This document shows, piece after piece, positions 25,146 to 33,728 of a DNA stretch of 64,000 nt. The notes beneath the pieces were generated by a model, which worked only from the letters and a program-made list of their open reading frames with translations, had not been told where the DNA came from and did not search any database. Position numbers and translations under genes: made by a program. The stretch is from Thiohalobacter sp. (lineage in GTDB: Bacteria > Pseudomonadota > Gammaproteobacteria > Thiohalobacterales > Thiohalobacteraceae), in the NCBI RefSeq assembly GCF_027000115.1, contig NZ_JALTON010000053.1:1-64000 (forward strand). Reading direction: 5' to 3'. Position 1 is the stretch's first letter. Each line of letters starts with the position of its first letter.

Positions 25146-26248
25146 CAGGTACAGTCACATCCCGGGTGTGGCTGCAGCAGCGGCTGCTGGCGCCGACCGA
25201 CCCAGGCGCGATACCACAGCCGCTTGAGCAGCCGGGGCGCGTAGGCCCGGCGCAGATAGTCGCGCGGATCGCCATCCGCCGGAAAACGATGGATGACGGC
25301 ACGATAGCCGCGATCACCCAGGCGCTCGTAGAGCCAGCGGTTGGTGGCCGCGGTTTCCTGCCGGGGGCGCAGGCGCTCGCGCCAGAAGGTCTCGTAGTCC
25401 GCGGGCCGGCCGGCGGCCAGCGCCCGCCCGGCGGCCGCGCCACTGAGCAGCGCGCTGCGGAGACCGAACCCGAACAGCGGGTCCTGGAAGCCGGCCGCCT
25501 CGCCGGCGTAGAGGATATTGCCCTTGCGGGCGGTGCGCGGCAGGAAGAAGTTGCCGCTGCCGCCGAAGCGGCGCGGGTTGCGCATCACCAGGCCCACGCG
25601 GGCGCGGAAGAATGCCTCGACCCGCGCCACGTACTCGCGCTCGCGATGGAAATCGTCGAACAGACAGCTGGCCAGGGTACCCTGCCCGCCCTGGATCAGC
25701 AGGTAGGCGTAGCCCTTTGGCGCCAGGCGATCGGAGATGGCGGCATAGGCGGCGTCCGCCATGTCGGTCTCGAACAGCCAGCCTGCGGCGATGGCATCGG
25801 CCCGGTGCGGCCCCTCGGTCACGATGCCGCCCTGCGGCAGACGCGACACCGTGTCACCGAAGCGCAGTTCGGCGCCCGCCGCGAGCGCCTGGGCCTTGAG
25901 CGCCGCATCCAGGGTGCCGGGACCGGGGCCGCGGCGCAGCAGATGGAACAGCGGCGCCTCGGAGCGAAACAGCCGCGGCACGCCATCCGGATCGAACAGC
26001 GTGACCTCGTGAAAGGGAACCTGCCCGAACTCGGGCACAATCCCGGCAGCGGCCAGCTCGTCGAGCACGTCTCCGGGGGTTGTCCAGTTCTCCAGGCCCT
26101 GGAAATCGCCATGAAAGCGCAGCCCGACATCGGCCCGGCGCTCGTGGACCACGGCCTCACGCCCCGCGGCACGCACCGCCAGCGCCGCCGCCAGCCCGGC
26201 CGGACCCGCGCCAACGATCTCCACCACCTGCCCGCCCGCCTCAGCCAT
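25109..26248 (-). CDS. FAD-dependent oxidoreductase (geranylgeranyl-reductase-like)
   Basis: 379 residues. N-terminal dinucleotide fold VEIVGAGPAGLAAALAVRAAG, later FAD-contact segment ILYAGEAAGFQDPLFGFGLRSA as in the geranylgeranyl reductase/halogenase group. The C-terminus carries a small Cys cluster (CDCTWCRCRH) that may bind metal, unusual for the family. Its start overlaps the upstream ABC-YHS gene stop by 8 nt, so it belongs to the same transcript. Substrate unknown. Confidence 0.8.
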   Translation of the reverse strand: MAEAGGQVVEIVGAGPAGLAAALAVRAAGREAVVHERRADVGLRFHGDFQGLENWTTPGDVLDELAAAGIVPEFGQVPFHEVTLFDPDGVPRLFRSEAPLFHLLRRGPGPGTLDAALKAQALAAGAELRFGDTVSRLPQGGIVTEGPHRADAIAAGWLFETDMADAAYAAISDRLAPKGYAYLLIQGGQGTLASCLFDDFHREREYVARVEAFFRARVGLVMRNPRRFGGSGNFFLPRTARKGNILYAGEAAGFQDPLFGFGLRSALLSGAAAGRALAAGRPADYETFWRERLRPRQETAATNRWLYERLGDRGYRAVIHRFPADGDPRDYLRRAYAPRLLKRLWYRAWVGRRQQPLLQPHPGCDCTWCRCRHLAEGRS

Positions 26249-27113
26249 CCGCGTTCACCTGTCCCAGGTAACGCCGGGGATCGGCCGCGAAACGCTCCCG
26301 GCACCGTTTCGAGCAGAACACCACCGAACGGCCCCCGATTTCGAGGCGTTCGCTGGCGGTCCATTCGTCCACCCGCATGCCGCACACGGGGTCACGGACC
26401 CAGTGGTGCGGTTCGCTCCGGCGATCGCGGAGGGCCCCGTCCTCGAGCCAGAGGATCCGGTCCGCCACGTCCTCGACCCGCGGATCGTGGGTGACCATGA
26501 CTACCGCCCGTCCCTCGTCGCGGGCAATGTCGTGCAGCAGCATGACCACCTCCTGTCCCTTCTGCGAATCCAGATTGCCGGTCGGCTCGTCGGCAAGGAT
26601 CAGCGGCGGGCGATTGACCAGGGCGCGGGCAATGGCCACCCGCTGCTGCTCGCCACCGGAGAGGGTTGCCGGCAGGGCGTGGCGCCGCTCCAGCAGCTCG
26701 AAGCGTTCCAGCAGTTCCCGGGCCCGTGGCCGCGCCGCCGCCACGCCCCCGGGCGCCAGCTGCGCGGGAAACAGGATATTGTCCTCCACCGTCAGCGCCT
26801 CCAGCAGATTGAAGGCCTGAAACACGAAGCCGATGCGTTGTGCCCGCAGCGCCGGGCGGCGCCCCGGCGGCAGGGCGGTGACGTCGATGCCATCGATCTC
26901 GACCCGCCCCCGGTCCGGGGTCAGCAATGCCCCCAGCATGGACAGCAGCGTGGTCTTGCCGGAACCCGACGGCCCCATGATCAGCACCAGCTCGCCGCGA
27001 GCCACTTGCAGGCTGACCTCGTCCACCGCTCGCACCTCGGCCGGCCCGCTGCCGAAGGACTTGCTGATGCCCTCGGCCTGCAGGATGGGCCCCGGTTCGT
27101 TCGCGGCAGTCAT
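26241..27113 (-). CDS. ABC transporter ATPase with C-terminal YHS domain
   Basis: 290 residues. LolD/MacB-type ATPase: Walker A GPSGSGKTT (47-55), signature LSGGEQQR (151-158), Walker B LILADEPTG, H-loop VTHD. After residue 235 a YHS domain is fused: DPVCGMRV (C244) and FCSKRC (C267, C271) to about 284. The start at 27113 overlaps the permease stop (ATGA). LolD-type ATPases drive FtsX-like permeases in lipoprotein or macrolide/peptide export; the YHS tail suggests metal sensing or delivery in this one. Confidence 0.88.
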   Translation of the reverse strand: MTAANEPGPILQAEGISKSFGSGPAEVRAVDEVSLQVARGELVLIMGPSGSGKTTLLSMLGALLTPDRGRVEIDGIDVTALPPGRRPALRAQRIGFVFQAFNLLEALTVEDNILFPAQLAPGGVAAARPRARELLERFELLERRHALPATLSGGEQQRVAIARALVNRPPLILADEPTGNLDSQKGQEVVMLLHDIARDEGRAVVMVTHDPRVEDVADRILWLEDGALRDRRSEPHHWVRDPVCGMRVDEWTASERLEIGGRSVVFCSKRCRERFAADPRRYLGQVNADG

Positions 27114-28219
27114 CGTTGAAACGCCTCCAGCGGATCGACCCGCATCACCGCCCGCGCCGGCCACAGCGACGACAGCACGGCCACCGGCAGTCCGACGCCC
27201 GCCAGCCACAGCAGCATGGAACCATCTACCAGCAGCGAGATCTGCGGCATGATCTGCGGCACCCAGGGCAGCAGCCACCAGCCGCCCGCCGCCGCCAGCA
27301 GCACACCCGCCAGAGTGATCAGCGAGGTCTGCAGGATGACCGCGCCGTACAGGGCCGCGGCGCCGAACCCCAGCGCCCGCGCCACGGCCAGCTCCCGGCT
27401 GCGCCGTACCACCTGTCGCCAGGCCGTGAACGCCACCACCAGCACGGCCAGCAGGGCGCCGATCAGGGTCATGATGCGGATCACCTCGGTGCCCATCTGC
27501 ATGGCCATTTCCCGATCCCGCGCCACGAAGATCGCGGCCGGCAGGGCGCTGACCTTGTCGACCTCCGACTCGATGCGCTGCGCCAGCTCGGCTGGCGAGA
27601 CGCCGGGCCGGGCGCTGACCAGCAGGTAGCTGACCGCATCACGGACGTTCATGAGCTCCGCCAGGTCCGCGCGGGCGACGAAGGTGACCGAGTTGGCCAT
27701 GGAGAAGGTACCGCGAGACAGGCCGACGATGCGCAGGGCGCGGCCCAGCAGGGTTACCTGATCCCCCGGCCCGAGGCCGGCGATCCGTGCCAGCACCTCG
27801 GGCACCACCACCTCGCCGGGACCGGGCAGGCGCCTGCCGCTGGCCATCGCCCAGGGGCCGGCACGGCGCGCATCCCGGTCGACGCCCACCACATAGGTGA
27901 ACCACTCCCGGCCCCCGGCCGACACCACCGTGTTCAGGTACAGGATGGGCTCGACCGCCGCCACGCCGGGCACCCGCGCCACGCGGTCCAGTTTCCAGTC
28001 CCACAGCAGGGAGCTGGCCATGTGCATGTTGGACACGCCCTTCTGCATCACCCAGACGTCGGCGCCGGCATGGCTCGGATAGGCCACGATGCTCCGGGAC
28101 TCGCCCTCGAACACGGCATCGAAGAACAGCACCAGCAGGAAGGCGGCAGCCACCGCGACCGCGCCGGAAAGCGGCCGGCCGGGCTGGTGCAACAGGTCTC
28201 TGAGGCCCCAGTTCAGCAT
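27110..28219 (-). CDS. FtsX-type ABC permease 1
   Basis: 369 residues with the MacB/FtsX layout: one N-terminal helix, a large periplasmic domain (about 45-235), then three helices near the C-terminus (RIMTLIGALLAVLVVAFTAW, ELAVARALGFGAAALYGAVI, VGLPVAVLSSLWPARAVMRVDPLEAFQR). Pairs with permease 2 and the YHS-fused ATPase as an ABC unit. Starts 1 nt after permease 2. Confidence 0.87.
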   Translation of the reverse strand: MLNWGLRDLLHQPGRPLSGAVAVAAAFLLVLFFDAVFEGESRSIVAYPSHAGADVWVMQKGVSNMHMASSLLWDWKLDRVARVPGVAAVEPILYLNTVVSAGGREWFTYVVGVDRDARRAGPWAMASGRRLPGPGEVVVPEVLARIAGLGPGDQVTLLGRALRIVGLSRGTFSMANSVTFVARADLAELMNVRDAVSYLLVSARPGVSPAELAQRIESEVDKVSALPAAIFVARDREMAMQMGTEVIRIMTLIGALLAVLVVAFTAWRQVVRRSRELAVARALGFGAAALYGAVILQTSLITLAGVLLAAAGGWWLLPWVPQIMPQISLLVDGSMLLWLAGVGLPVAVLSSLWPARAVMRVDPLEAFQR

Positions 28220-28220
28220 C

Positions 28221-29351
28221 TCACCTCCGGAACACCCGCATCGGGTCCAGGCCCGTCAGCAGGCGCAATGGCACCAGTGCCGCGAACAGCGCAATCAGCA
28301 GGGTCGCTGTCGTGACCTGCGCCAGCAGCCGGGCGCCGGTCACCTCCACCCGGTACAGCGGCTCGCTCCACTCCACCAGCCCCGCGATCGCCAGCGCCGC
28401 GAGCAGACCGACGGGCAGCGCGGCCAGGGTCAGGAGCAGCGCCTCCAGCAGCGGAATCCGCAGCAGACTGCGGGCCGGGAAGCCGAGCGCCATCATCAGT
28501 CCGAGGCTCCGCTGGCGCCCCGCCACCGACGAGAACACGATCAGCGCCACCACCAGCAGGCAGATCAGATAGCCGATAGCCACCAACACGGTCATGACCG
28601 GCCCGAACAGGGTGCGGCCCAAGGTCACGTCGCGTTCCGCCAGCCTATCGGGCAGCCAGGCGCTGACATCCGGCACCGCGGCCTCGATCGCCTGCGCCAG
28701 ACGCTGCGCAGGCACGCCGGGGGCGGCATCGACGATCAGGTAACCCAGCAGGGGCAGGCTGGCCAGATCCCCCATCAGGTCCGACTCGAAGTAGAAGTCG
28801 ATCAGATCGTCGTAGCGAACGAACACCAGCGGGGTGAACATGGCAGCGGCCCCGCGCGTGGCACCGACGATGCGAAAACCGAATCCGGACAGTTCCAGGG
28901 TGTCGCCCACCGCCAGGTGCTGCAGGTCCAGCAGCGAGACATCGACCACCACCTCCCGCGGCCCCGCTATGCCCCGGCCCTGCACCAGCGGCCCCGGACC
29001 GCCGCGGCCATCGTGCACCAGCAGCATGATCGGGGTCTTGCGTCCGTGGCGTTCGTAGATCAGCGGCACCAGGGTGAGCGGCCAGGTGGCCGCGACCCCG
29101 GGCACGGCCTCGACCTCGCCGCGGCTGAGCTGGCGCAGCGTCGAACGGCTGGCAAGAAAGCTGGTCACGCCGCGCTGGGTGACGATGAGATCCCCGCCGC
29201 GCATCATGACCACCTGTCGCAACTGCTGGTACAGGCCGGACTCGAAACCCTGCAGCACCAGCACCACGGCCACCGCCGTGCCGATGGCGATGCAGGCGAA
29301 CAGGGTGTTGCCGCGTTCCAGGCGCAGCTGCCGAAGCAGCCAGCCCGTCAC
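28221..29351 (-). CDS. FtsX-type ABC permease 2
   Basis: 376 residues from a GTG at 29351 with AGGGGG upstream; a TTG at 29372 is the alternative. Same layout as permease 1: N-terminal helix (NTLFACIAIGTAVAVVLVL), periplasmic domain, three C-terminal helices, ending LDPMRVFRR. The two permeases differ in sequence, so a heterodimer is expected. Together with the ATPase it forms a DevBCA/LolCDE-like unit without an obvious membrane fusion partner. Confidence 0.85.
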   Translation of the reverse strand: MTGWLLRQLRLERGNTLFACIAIGTAVAVVLVLQGFESGLYQQLRQVVMMRGGDLIVTQRGVTSFLASRSTLRQLSRGEVEAVPGVAATWPLTLVPLIYERHGRKTPIMLLVHDGRGGPGPLVQGRGIAGPREVVVDVSLLDLQHLAVGDTLELSGFGFRIVGATRGAAAMFTPLVFVRYDDLIDFYFESDLMGDLASLPLLGYLIVDAAPGVPAQRLAQAIEAAVPDVSAWLPDRLAERDVTLGRTLFGPVMTVLVAIGYLICLLVVALIVFSSVAGRQRSLGLMMALGFPARSLLRIPLLEALLLTLAALPVGLLAALAIAGLVEWSEPLYRVEVTGARLLAQVTTATLLIALFAALVPLRLLTGLDPMRVFRR

Positions 29352-29422
29352 CGCCCCGCCCCCTGCCGGCAATCGGCAGCCCTGCGTGAGGCCACAGGCC
29401 GTGGCGACCGCTGCGTCATCTG

Positions 29423-30163
29423 CTAGCCCTCCGTGGCCTGGCCATCGCCGCAGAAACAGGAGGGCCGCCGGAAGTGGCGCCGGCTGTAGGCATCGATCAG
29501 CCGTGCGACCAGCTGCCCGGGATCGGCGTCGTACAGGACCTCGGCCCCAGTGTCCTTGTCGAATTGGCGGATGACCTCCGGCAGCGTATCGGTGATGCCG
29601 CCACTGCCGGAGAGGACGCCGATCAGCTTGCCCTCGTCATAGGCGATGGCGAACTCGCCCAGCGTACCCGACCGTCCGCCAACGATGATGACCATGTCGC
29701 TGGAGCGTATGTTGGTGACCTCCCGGCCCATCAGGCCACTGCCGGTATAGACCATGACGTCGAAGGCATCGGCGGGCGAGTGATACTTGTACAGATGCTC
29801 GTCCAGACTGAGCGCCGGCGAGATGCCGACCGAAAGGCCCTCCCGACTGCGGACCCCCTGCGCGCAGGCGTGGGGAAGCCCGGGACAGGCTCCGGTCACC
29901 AGGATCAGCCCGGCATCGCCGATGGCCTCGCCCAGCCGCTCGGCCTGGCGCTGAAGCGCGGGATCCGGATCGGCCGCGGCCGAGCCCATGACCCCGACCG
30001 CCAGGCGCTGGCCCTCGGCATTGCCCCGGTAGCGTTCGGTATCCTCGAGAAAGTGTTCGCGGCACCCCTCGCTGCAGAAGTACCAGGCCCGCCCGTCGAC
30101 TACGGCCATGGCCTCTGCCTCGCGCAGGTCAAACTTCATCAGACACACCGGATCACGCACCAT
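29423..30163 (-). CDS. LOG/TIGR00725-like Rossmann protein with N-terminal YHS domain
   Basis: 246 residues from the ATG at 30163, 7 nt after GGAGGG; ATGs at 30169 and 30181 overlap the Shine-Dalgarno. Residues 1-46 form a YHS domain (C7 in DPVCLM, C30 and C34 in FCSEGC), then a LOG-like Rossmann domain with TGACPGLPHACAQG and the GGRSGTLGEFAIAYDEGK motif of TIGR00725 nucleotide-binding proteins. LOG enzymes are nucleotide phosphoribohydrolases, but TIGR00725 members are uncharacterised. The fusion ties it to the metal island. Confidence 0.82.
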   Translation of the reverse strand: MVRDPVCLMKFDLREAEAMAVVDGRAWYFCSEGCREHFLEDTERYRGNAEGQRLAVGVMGSAAADPDPALQRQAERLGEAIGDAGLILVTGACPGLPHACAQGVRSREGLSVGISPALSLDEHLYKYHSPADAFDVMVYTGSGLMGREVTNIRSSDMVIIVGGRSGTLGEFAIAYDEGKLIGVLSGSGGITDTLPEVIRQFDKDTGAEVLYDADPGQLVARLIDAYSRRHFRRPSCFCGDGQATEG

Positions 30164-30216
30164 GTTCATGCCCTCCTTCATGATTGCCGGCGCTGCGGCC
30201 GCCACGCCGCTCGCGG

Positions 30217-30825
30217 TTACCGCCCCGCACGCCGCGCCTTTTCCAGCACCATCAGCAGCCCCAGCGCAGGGTGCTTGAACTGGGCATGGCGCAGCATGGG
30301 CCAGTAGCTGTCCAGATACTGCTCGATGAACCCGATCATGTGCCCCAGCGTCAGCACTGCGTAATGCCGGGGCGGTGGACTGGGCAGGCTGGTACCGAAG
30401 GCCATCAGCCGCACCCGGTGGCCGCTGTGGGTGACCGCCTGCCCGGCATGCAGCAGCTCGCCCACGGTGTGGTCCGCATGGCGCAGATCACAGCAGCCGA
30501 AGCGCGCCAGTACGGTACGCAGCACATCGGGGTTGCGCGCATTGCGGTTCAGTTCGGCGTGCCCTTCCTTGACCTCACCGATGAGCATGTCCGCCTCCGA
30601 GCCGTCGATGCCGAGCGCAGGATCTGGCGCGAACAGCGGCTGGTCCTCTCGCCCCGGCACCAGCCGGCCGGCGCCGGGAAAGCGAAAGGCCAGCATGTCC
30701 AGATCGGTCGCCGTCTCGTAGCTGCGGCGGCCGGCAGCCTCGATCACCGGATACTCGGCCACGGTGAAGTAACCATTCAGTTGCAGATAGGCCTGTACCA
30801 GGGCAACGGCATGATCCATGGGCAT
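30217..30825 (-). CDS. Putative PD-(D/E)XK nuclease-like protein
   Basis: 202 residues, soluble. The order TATDLDMLAFRFP, then DMLIGEVKEGHAELN, resembles the D...(E)xK core of PD-(D/E)XK phosphodiesterases (Asp in TDLD, Glu-x-Lys in GEVKEG). No DNA-binding domain or methylase partner is seen. A start at 30819 with GGAG at 8 nt is also possible. It is 9 nt downstream of the glucan phosphorylase gene. The nuclease assignment is motif-based only. Confidence 0.55.
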   Translation of the reverse strand: MPMDHAVALVQAYLQLNGYFTVAEYPVIEAAGRRSYETATDLDMLAFRFPGAGRLVPGREDQPLFAPDPALGIDGSEADMLIGEVKEGHAELNRNARNPDVLRTVLARFGCCDLRHADHTVGELLHAGQAVTHSGHRVRLMAFGTSLPSPPPRHYAVLTLGHMIGFIEQYLDSYWPMLRHAQFKHPALGLLMVLEKARRAGR

Positions 30826-30834
30826 GACTCCGGC

Positions 30835-32553
30835 TCAGCGGATCCCGTAGGCCTCGGTGGCATAGCGCCGCATCATGCGGTGGCTGTTGAAATAGCTGGC
30901 GTTCTTGGCGATGGCACCCTTCATCACGGCCACCCAGCCGGACCGGTCACCGTGATACAGCGGCAACACGACCTCATCCAGCTTGACGTAGAGGGCCTCG
31001 GCATCGCCGTCGCTCGCCGCCGGCACACTGTCACCCACCGCCCAGCCGGTCACGCCCTCGATGCAACCCTCTATCCACCAGCCGTCCAGCACGCTGAGGC
31101 TGGGCACGCCATTGAATGCCGCCTTCATGCCACTGGTCCCGGAGGCCTCCATCGGCCGCAGCGGCGTGTTGACCCACAGGTCGACGCCGGCGACCAGTGC
31201 CTGTGCCATCGCCATGTCGTAGTCCGGCAGGTAGACCACCGGCAGTGCCTCGCCCAGCTCGCGCGCCCAGGTGTGGATCCGGGCGATCAGCTGCTTGCCA
31301 CCCTCGTCGCGCGGATGCGCCTTGCCGGCGAGCACGATCTGGAAGGGATGACGCCCGGCAATGGCGCGCAGGCGGCCGAGATCCGAGAACAGCAGGTCGG
31401 GACGCTTGTAGGCCGTCATGCGCCGGGCAAAGCCCAGCAGGGGCCTGCCCGGATCCAGGGTGCGGCCGGTCACGGCCTGGATGTGATCGAGCAGGGCCGT
31501 CTTCGCCTCGGCATGCGCAGCGAGAATGGCATCGTCTCCGATGCAGCAATCGACCCGCGCCAGCAGTTCCGGCTCGTGGCACCATCCGGGGATGTGCGCA
31601 TCGTAGAGCCGGCGGAATGGCGCGCTGGTCCAGGTGAAGGGATGCACGCCATTGGTGATGGCGTGGACCTCGTAGCCGGGGAACATGCTGCGGGACACCT
31701 CGGCATGCCGCCGGGCCACGCCATTGACGTACTCGCTCATGTTGAGCGCCAGCCGGGTCATGTTCAGCTGGTCGCTGCCGGCCAGCCGGCGCAACAATGC
31801 CGGTTCGACCGGCTCGCCCAAGGCCTGCTGCACCAGGCCGTAGTCGAAACGGTCATGCCCGGCCTCGACCGGCGTATGGGTGGTGAAGCTCATTCGCTCG
31901 CGGGCACGGGGCAGATCGTAGGGCAGTTCGCCCGGGCGCAGATCCTCCGGCGGATAGCGGAACCGGCGCAGCAGTTCCAGCGCGATGAAGGCCGAATGGC
32001 CCTCGTTGAGATGGTAGTGGCGGATCTCGAACCCCAGCGCCTGCAGCAGGCGCACGCCACCGATGCCCAGCACCATCTCCTGCTGCAGGCGATAGGCCGC
32101 ATCGCCGCCATAGAGAAAGTCGGTCAGGCAGCGGTCCTCGGGCGTGTTTTCCGCAAGATCGGTGTCGAGCAGGATCACCGGCTGGCGACCGTTCATGTGG
32201 CCTTCCAGCACATGCAGCCAGCCCCCGATCCAGACCTTGCGCCCGCCGATCTCCAGCGCCACCCGTGCATCCAGCGGCCGCGCCCACTGCGCCGGATCCC
32301 AAGGGTCCGGCGCCTCCTGCTGACGGCCCTCGCCGTCGAGCGACTGGCGAAAATAGCCCTGTCGGCTCACCAGGGTCACCCCAACCAGTGGCAGCTCCAG
32401 GTCGGCCGCGGAGCGCAGAGTGTCGCCAGCCAGCACGCCCAGGCCGCCGGCATAGGTCGGAATCTCCGCCCGAAGTGCGATCTCCATGCTGAAGTAGGCT
32501 ACCCGTGGCCCGTGCACAAAGGGCTCGAGGAGATCGGCAACAGGCTCAGACAT
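30835..32553 (-). CDS. glgP: Alpha-glucan (glycogen) phosphorylase, short form
   Basis: 572 residues, the short TIGR02094/GT35 form that lacks the extra N-terminal region of classical glycogen phosphorylase. N-terminal VAYFSMEIALRAEIPTYAGG, central NEGHSAFIALELL, GMNGVHPFTW-type region (HAITNGVHPFTWTS), and the PLP-binding segment MEASGTSGMKAAFNG with the Lys. It releases glucose-1-phosphate from alpha-1,4-glucans. Its start overlaps the Rieske gene by 8 nt, an unexpected partner for a carbohydrate enzyme. Confidence 0.93.
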   Translation of the reverse strand: MSEPVADLLEPFVHGPRVAYFSMEIALRAEIPTYAGGLGVLAGDTLRSAADLELPLVGVTLVSRQGYFRQSLDGEGRQQEAPDPWDPAQWARPLDARVALEIGGRKVWIGGWLHVLEGHMNGRQPVILLDTDLAENTPEDRCLTDFLYGGDAAYRLQQEMVLGIGGVRLLQALGFEIRHYHLNEGHSAFIALELLRRFRYPPEDLRPGELPYDLPRARERMSFTTHTPVEAGHDRFDYGLVQQALGEPVEPALLRRLAGSDQLNMTRLALNMSEYVNGVARRHAEVSRSMFPGYEVHAITNGVHPFTWTSAPFRRLYDAHIPGWCHEPELLARVDCCIGDDAILAAHAEAKTALLDHIQAVTGRTLDPGRPLLGFARRMTAYKRPDLLFSDLGRLRAIAGRHPFQIVLAGKAHPRDEGGKQLIARIHTWARELGEALPVVYLPDYDMAMAQALVAGVDLWVNTPLRPMEASGTSGMKAAFNGVPSLSVLDGWWIEGCIEGVTGWAVGDSVPAASDGDAEALYVKLDEVVLPLYHGDRSGWVAVMKGAIAKNASYFNSHRMMRRYATEAYGIR

Positions 32554-33136
32554 CGGGGTCTACACCTATTTCGACGATGCTGTCGGCAACGTAACGATAA
32601 GGTGGGACCACAAGATTGCTCGGCGCCGGCATCCGCTTGTAGACCCGGCCCGCGAGGTCGTAGCGCGAGCCATGGCACGGACAGAAATAGCCACCGTCCC
32701 ACTCGGGCCCCAGATCTTCCGGCGCCAGGTCCGGGCGGAAGGTCGGCACGCAACCCAGGTGTGTGCAGATGCCGATGACCACCAGGTGCTCGGGATGGAT
32801 GGAGCGGGTGGCATTGCGGGCGTAGGGTGGCTGCTGGGTCGCGAGTTCGGAATCGGGATCACGGAGCCGGGCCCGGTGCGCGGGCGTTTCCATTGCCGCC
32901 AGCATCTCCGGGGTGCGGCGCAATACCCACACTGGCCGGCCCCGCCACTCGACGGTGATCTGCTGCCCGGGCTCGATGCGACTGATGTCCACCGTCACCG
33001 GCGCGCCGGCGACACGTGCCTTCTCGCTTGGCCACATGGAAGCCAGGAACGGCCACAGCGCCGCCACCGTGCCGGCCCCGCCCACCACCATGGTGGTGGC
33101 CACCAGGAACCGCCTCCGATCCTTGTCTCGCGTCAT
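32546..33136 (-). CDS. Orphan Rieske iron-sulfur protein
   Basis: 196 residues from the ATG at 33136 (GGAGGAAGGG upstream). A Tat-like N-terminus (RRRFLVATTMVVGG) with one helix anchors a Rieske domain whose ligands are in CTHLGC (124-129) and CPCHG (152-156), as in the PetA subunit of cytochrome bc1. No cytochrome b or c1 gene is adjacent, so it is not a normal petABC operon; it may serve another quinol pathway or be a spare PetA. Overlaps the phosphorylase gene. Confidence 0.9.
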   Translation of the reverse strand: MTRDKDRRRFLVATTMVVGGAGTVAALWPFLASMWPSEKARVAGAPVTVDISRIEPGQQITVEWRGRPVWVLRRTPEMLAAMETPAHRARLRDPDSELATQQPPYARNATRSIHPEHLVVIGICTHLGCVPTFRPDLAPEDLGPEWDGGYFCPCHGSRYDLAGRVYKRMPAPSNLVVPPYRYVADSIVEIGVDPDV

Positions 33137-33173
33137 GACACCCTTCCTCCATGTTGACAACGCTGACAGTCCC

Positions 33174-33437
33174 TCATTCTTGACCGCGTGCCGCTACCCG
33201 GTTGTGGATCGGCACCCAGATCAGGGCAAAGTACCAGCCGTAGGCATAGGCCTCGATCAGCCCCATGACAAAACTTTTCCACGACAACCACTGGAAACCC
33301 GGCAACAGCGCACGCCAGGACTGGTACATGGCCATGTCGGGAAAGGCCAGATCCCAGGCCACGCACAAGACGAAGGTAATGGCCAGGAACAGGCTGGTGG
33401 CATGACCCACCGCTGCCAGTGAAACCCGTGTACTCAT
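33174..33437 (-). CDS. DUF5676-like small membrane protein
   Basis: 87 residues with GGGAGGT upstream. Two hydrophobic helices (TSLFLAITFVLCVAWDLAF and SFVMGLIEAYAYGWYFALIW) around SWRALLPGFQWLSW, the pattern of DUF5676 proteins that accompany heavy-metal genes. The ATG overlaps the stop of the YHS protein gene (33434-33437), so the two are translationally coupled. Confidence 0.75.
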   Translation of the reverse strand: MSTRVSLAAVGHATSLFLAITFVLCVAWDLAFPDMAMYQSWRALLPGFQWLSWKSFVMGLIEAYAYGWYFALIWVPIHNRVAARGQE

Positions 33438-33706
33438 GGCGCACCTCCCGGTTGCGAATCGCCCTGCGGGCCTCCGATATAACGTTGCGGGTCGTCGTCG
33501 AAGCGCTCCAGGCAACGGCGCGAACAGAAGCGGTAGAGACGCCCGGAGTACATGCGCGCATAACCCTGTCCGGCTTCGACCGTCATCCCGCAGACCGGAT
33601 CGGTGCCCGCACCAAGGGTGCTGCCCGCAGCCGCGTGACCGCCATGCATGTCCAGCATCATCCAGATGCAGAGCGCGACAAGAAGGAACAGCAACAGACT
33701 TCCCAT
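33434..33706 (-). CDS. Membrane-anchored YHS domain protein
   Basis: 90 residues. An N-terminal helix (MGSLLLFLLVALCIWMMLDM) is followed by a short His-containing linker and one YHS domain with DPVCGM and FCSRRC. A small membrane-bound metal binder, possibly a copper donor or acceptor. Overlaps the downstream DUF5676 gene by 4 nt; GGAGG lies just before the start. Confidence 0.82.
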   Translation of the reverse strand: MGSLLLFLLVALCIWMMLDMHGGHAAAGSTLGAGTDPVCGMTVEAGQGYARMYSGRLYRFCSRRCLERFDDDPQRYIGGPQGDSQPGGAP

Positions 33707-33728
33707 GAGGCTTCCTCCGTTCCGCTGT

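Noticed and set aside
32546-33136. petABC operon for cytochrome bc1
   Set aside because: Only the Rieske gene is present; neighbours are a phosphorylase and a DUF5676 gene.
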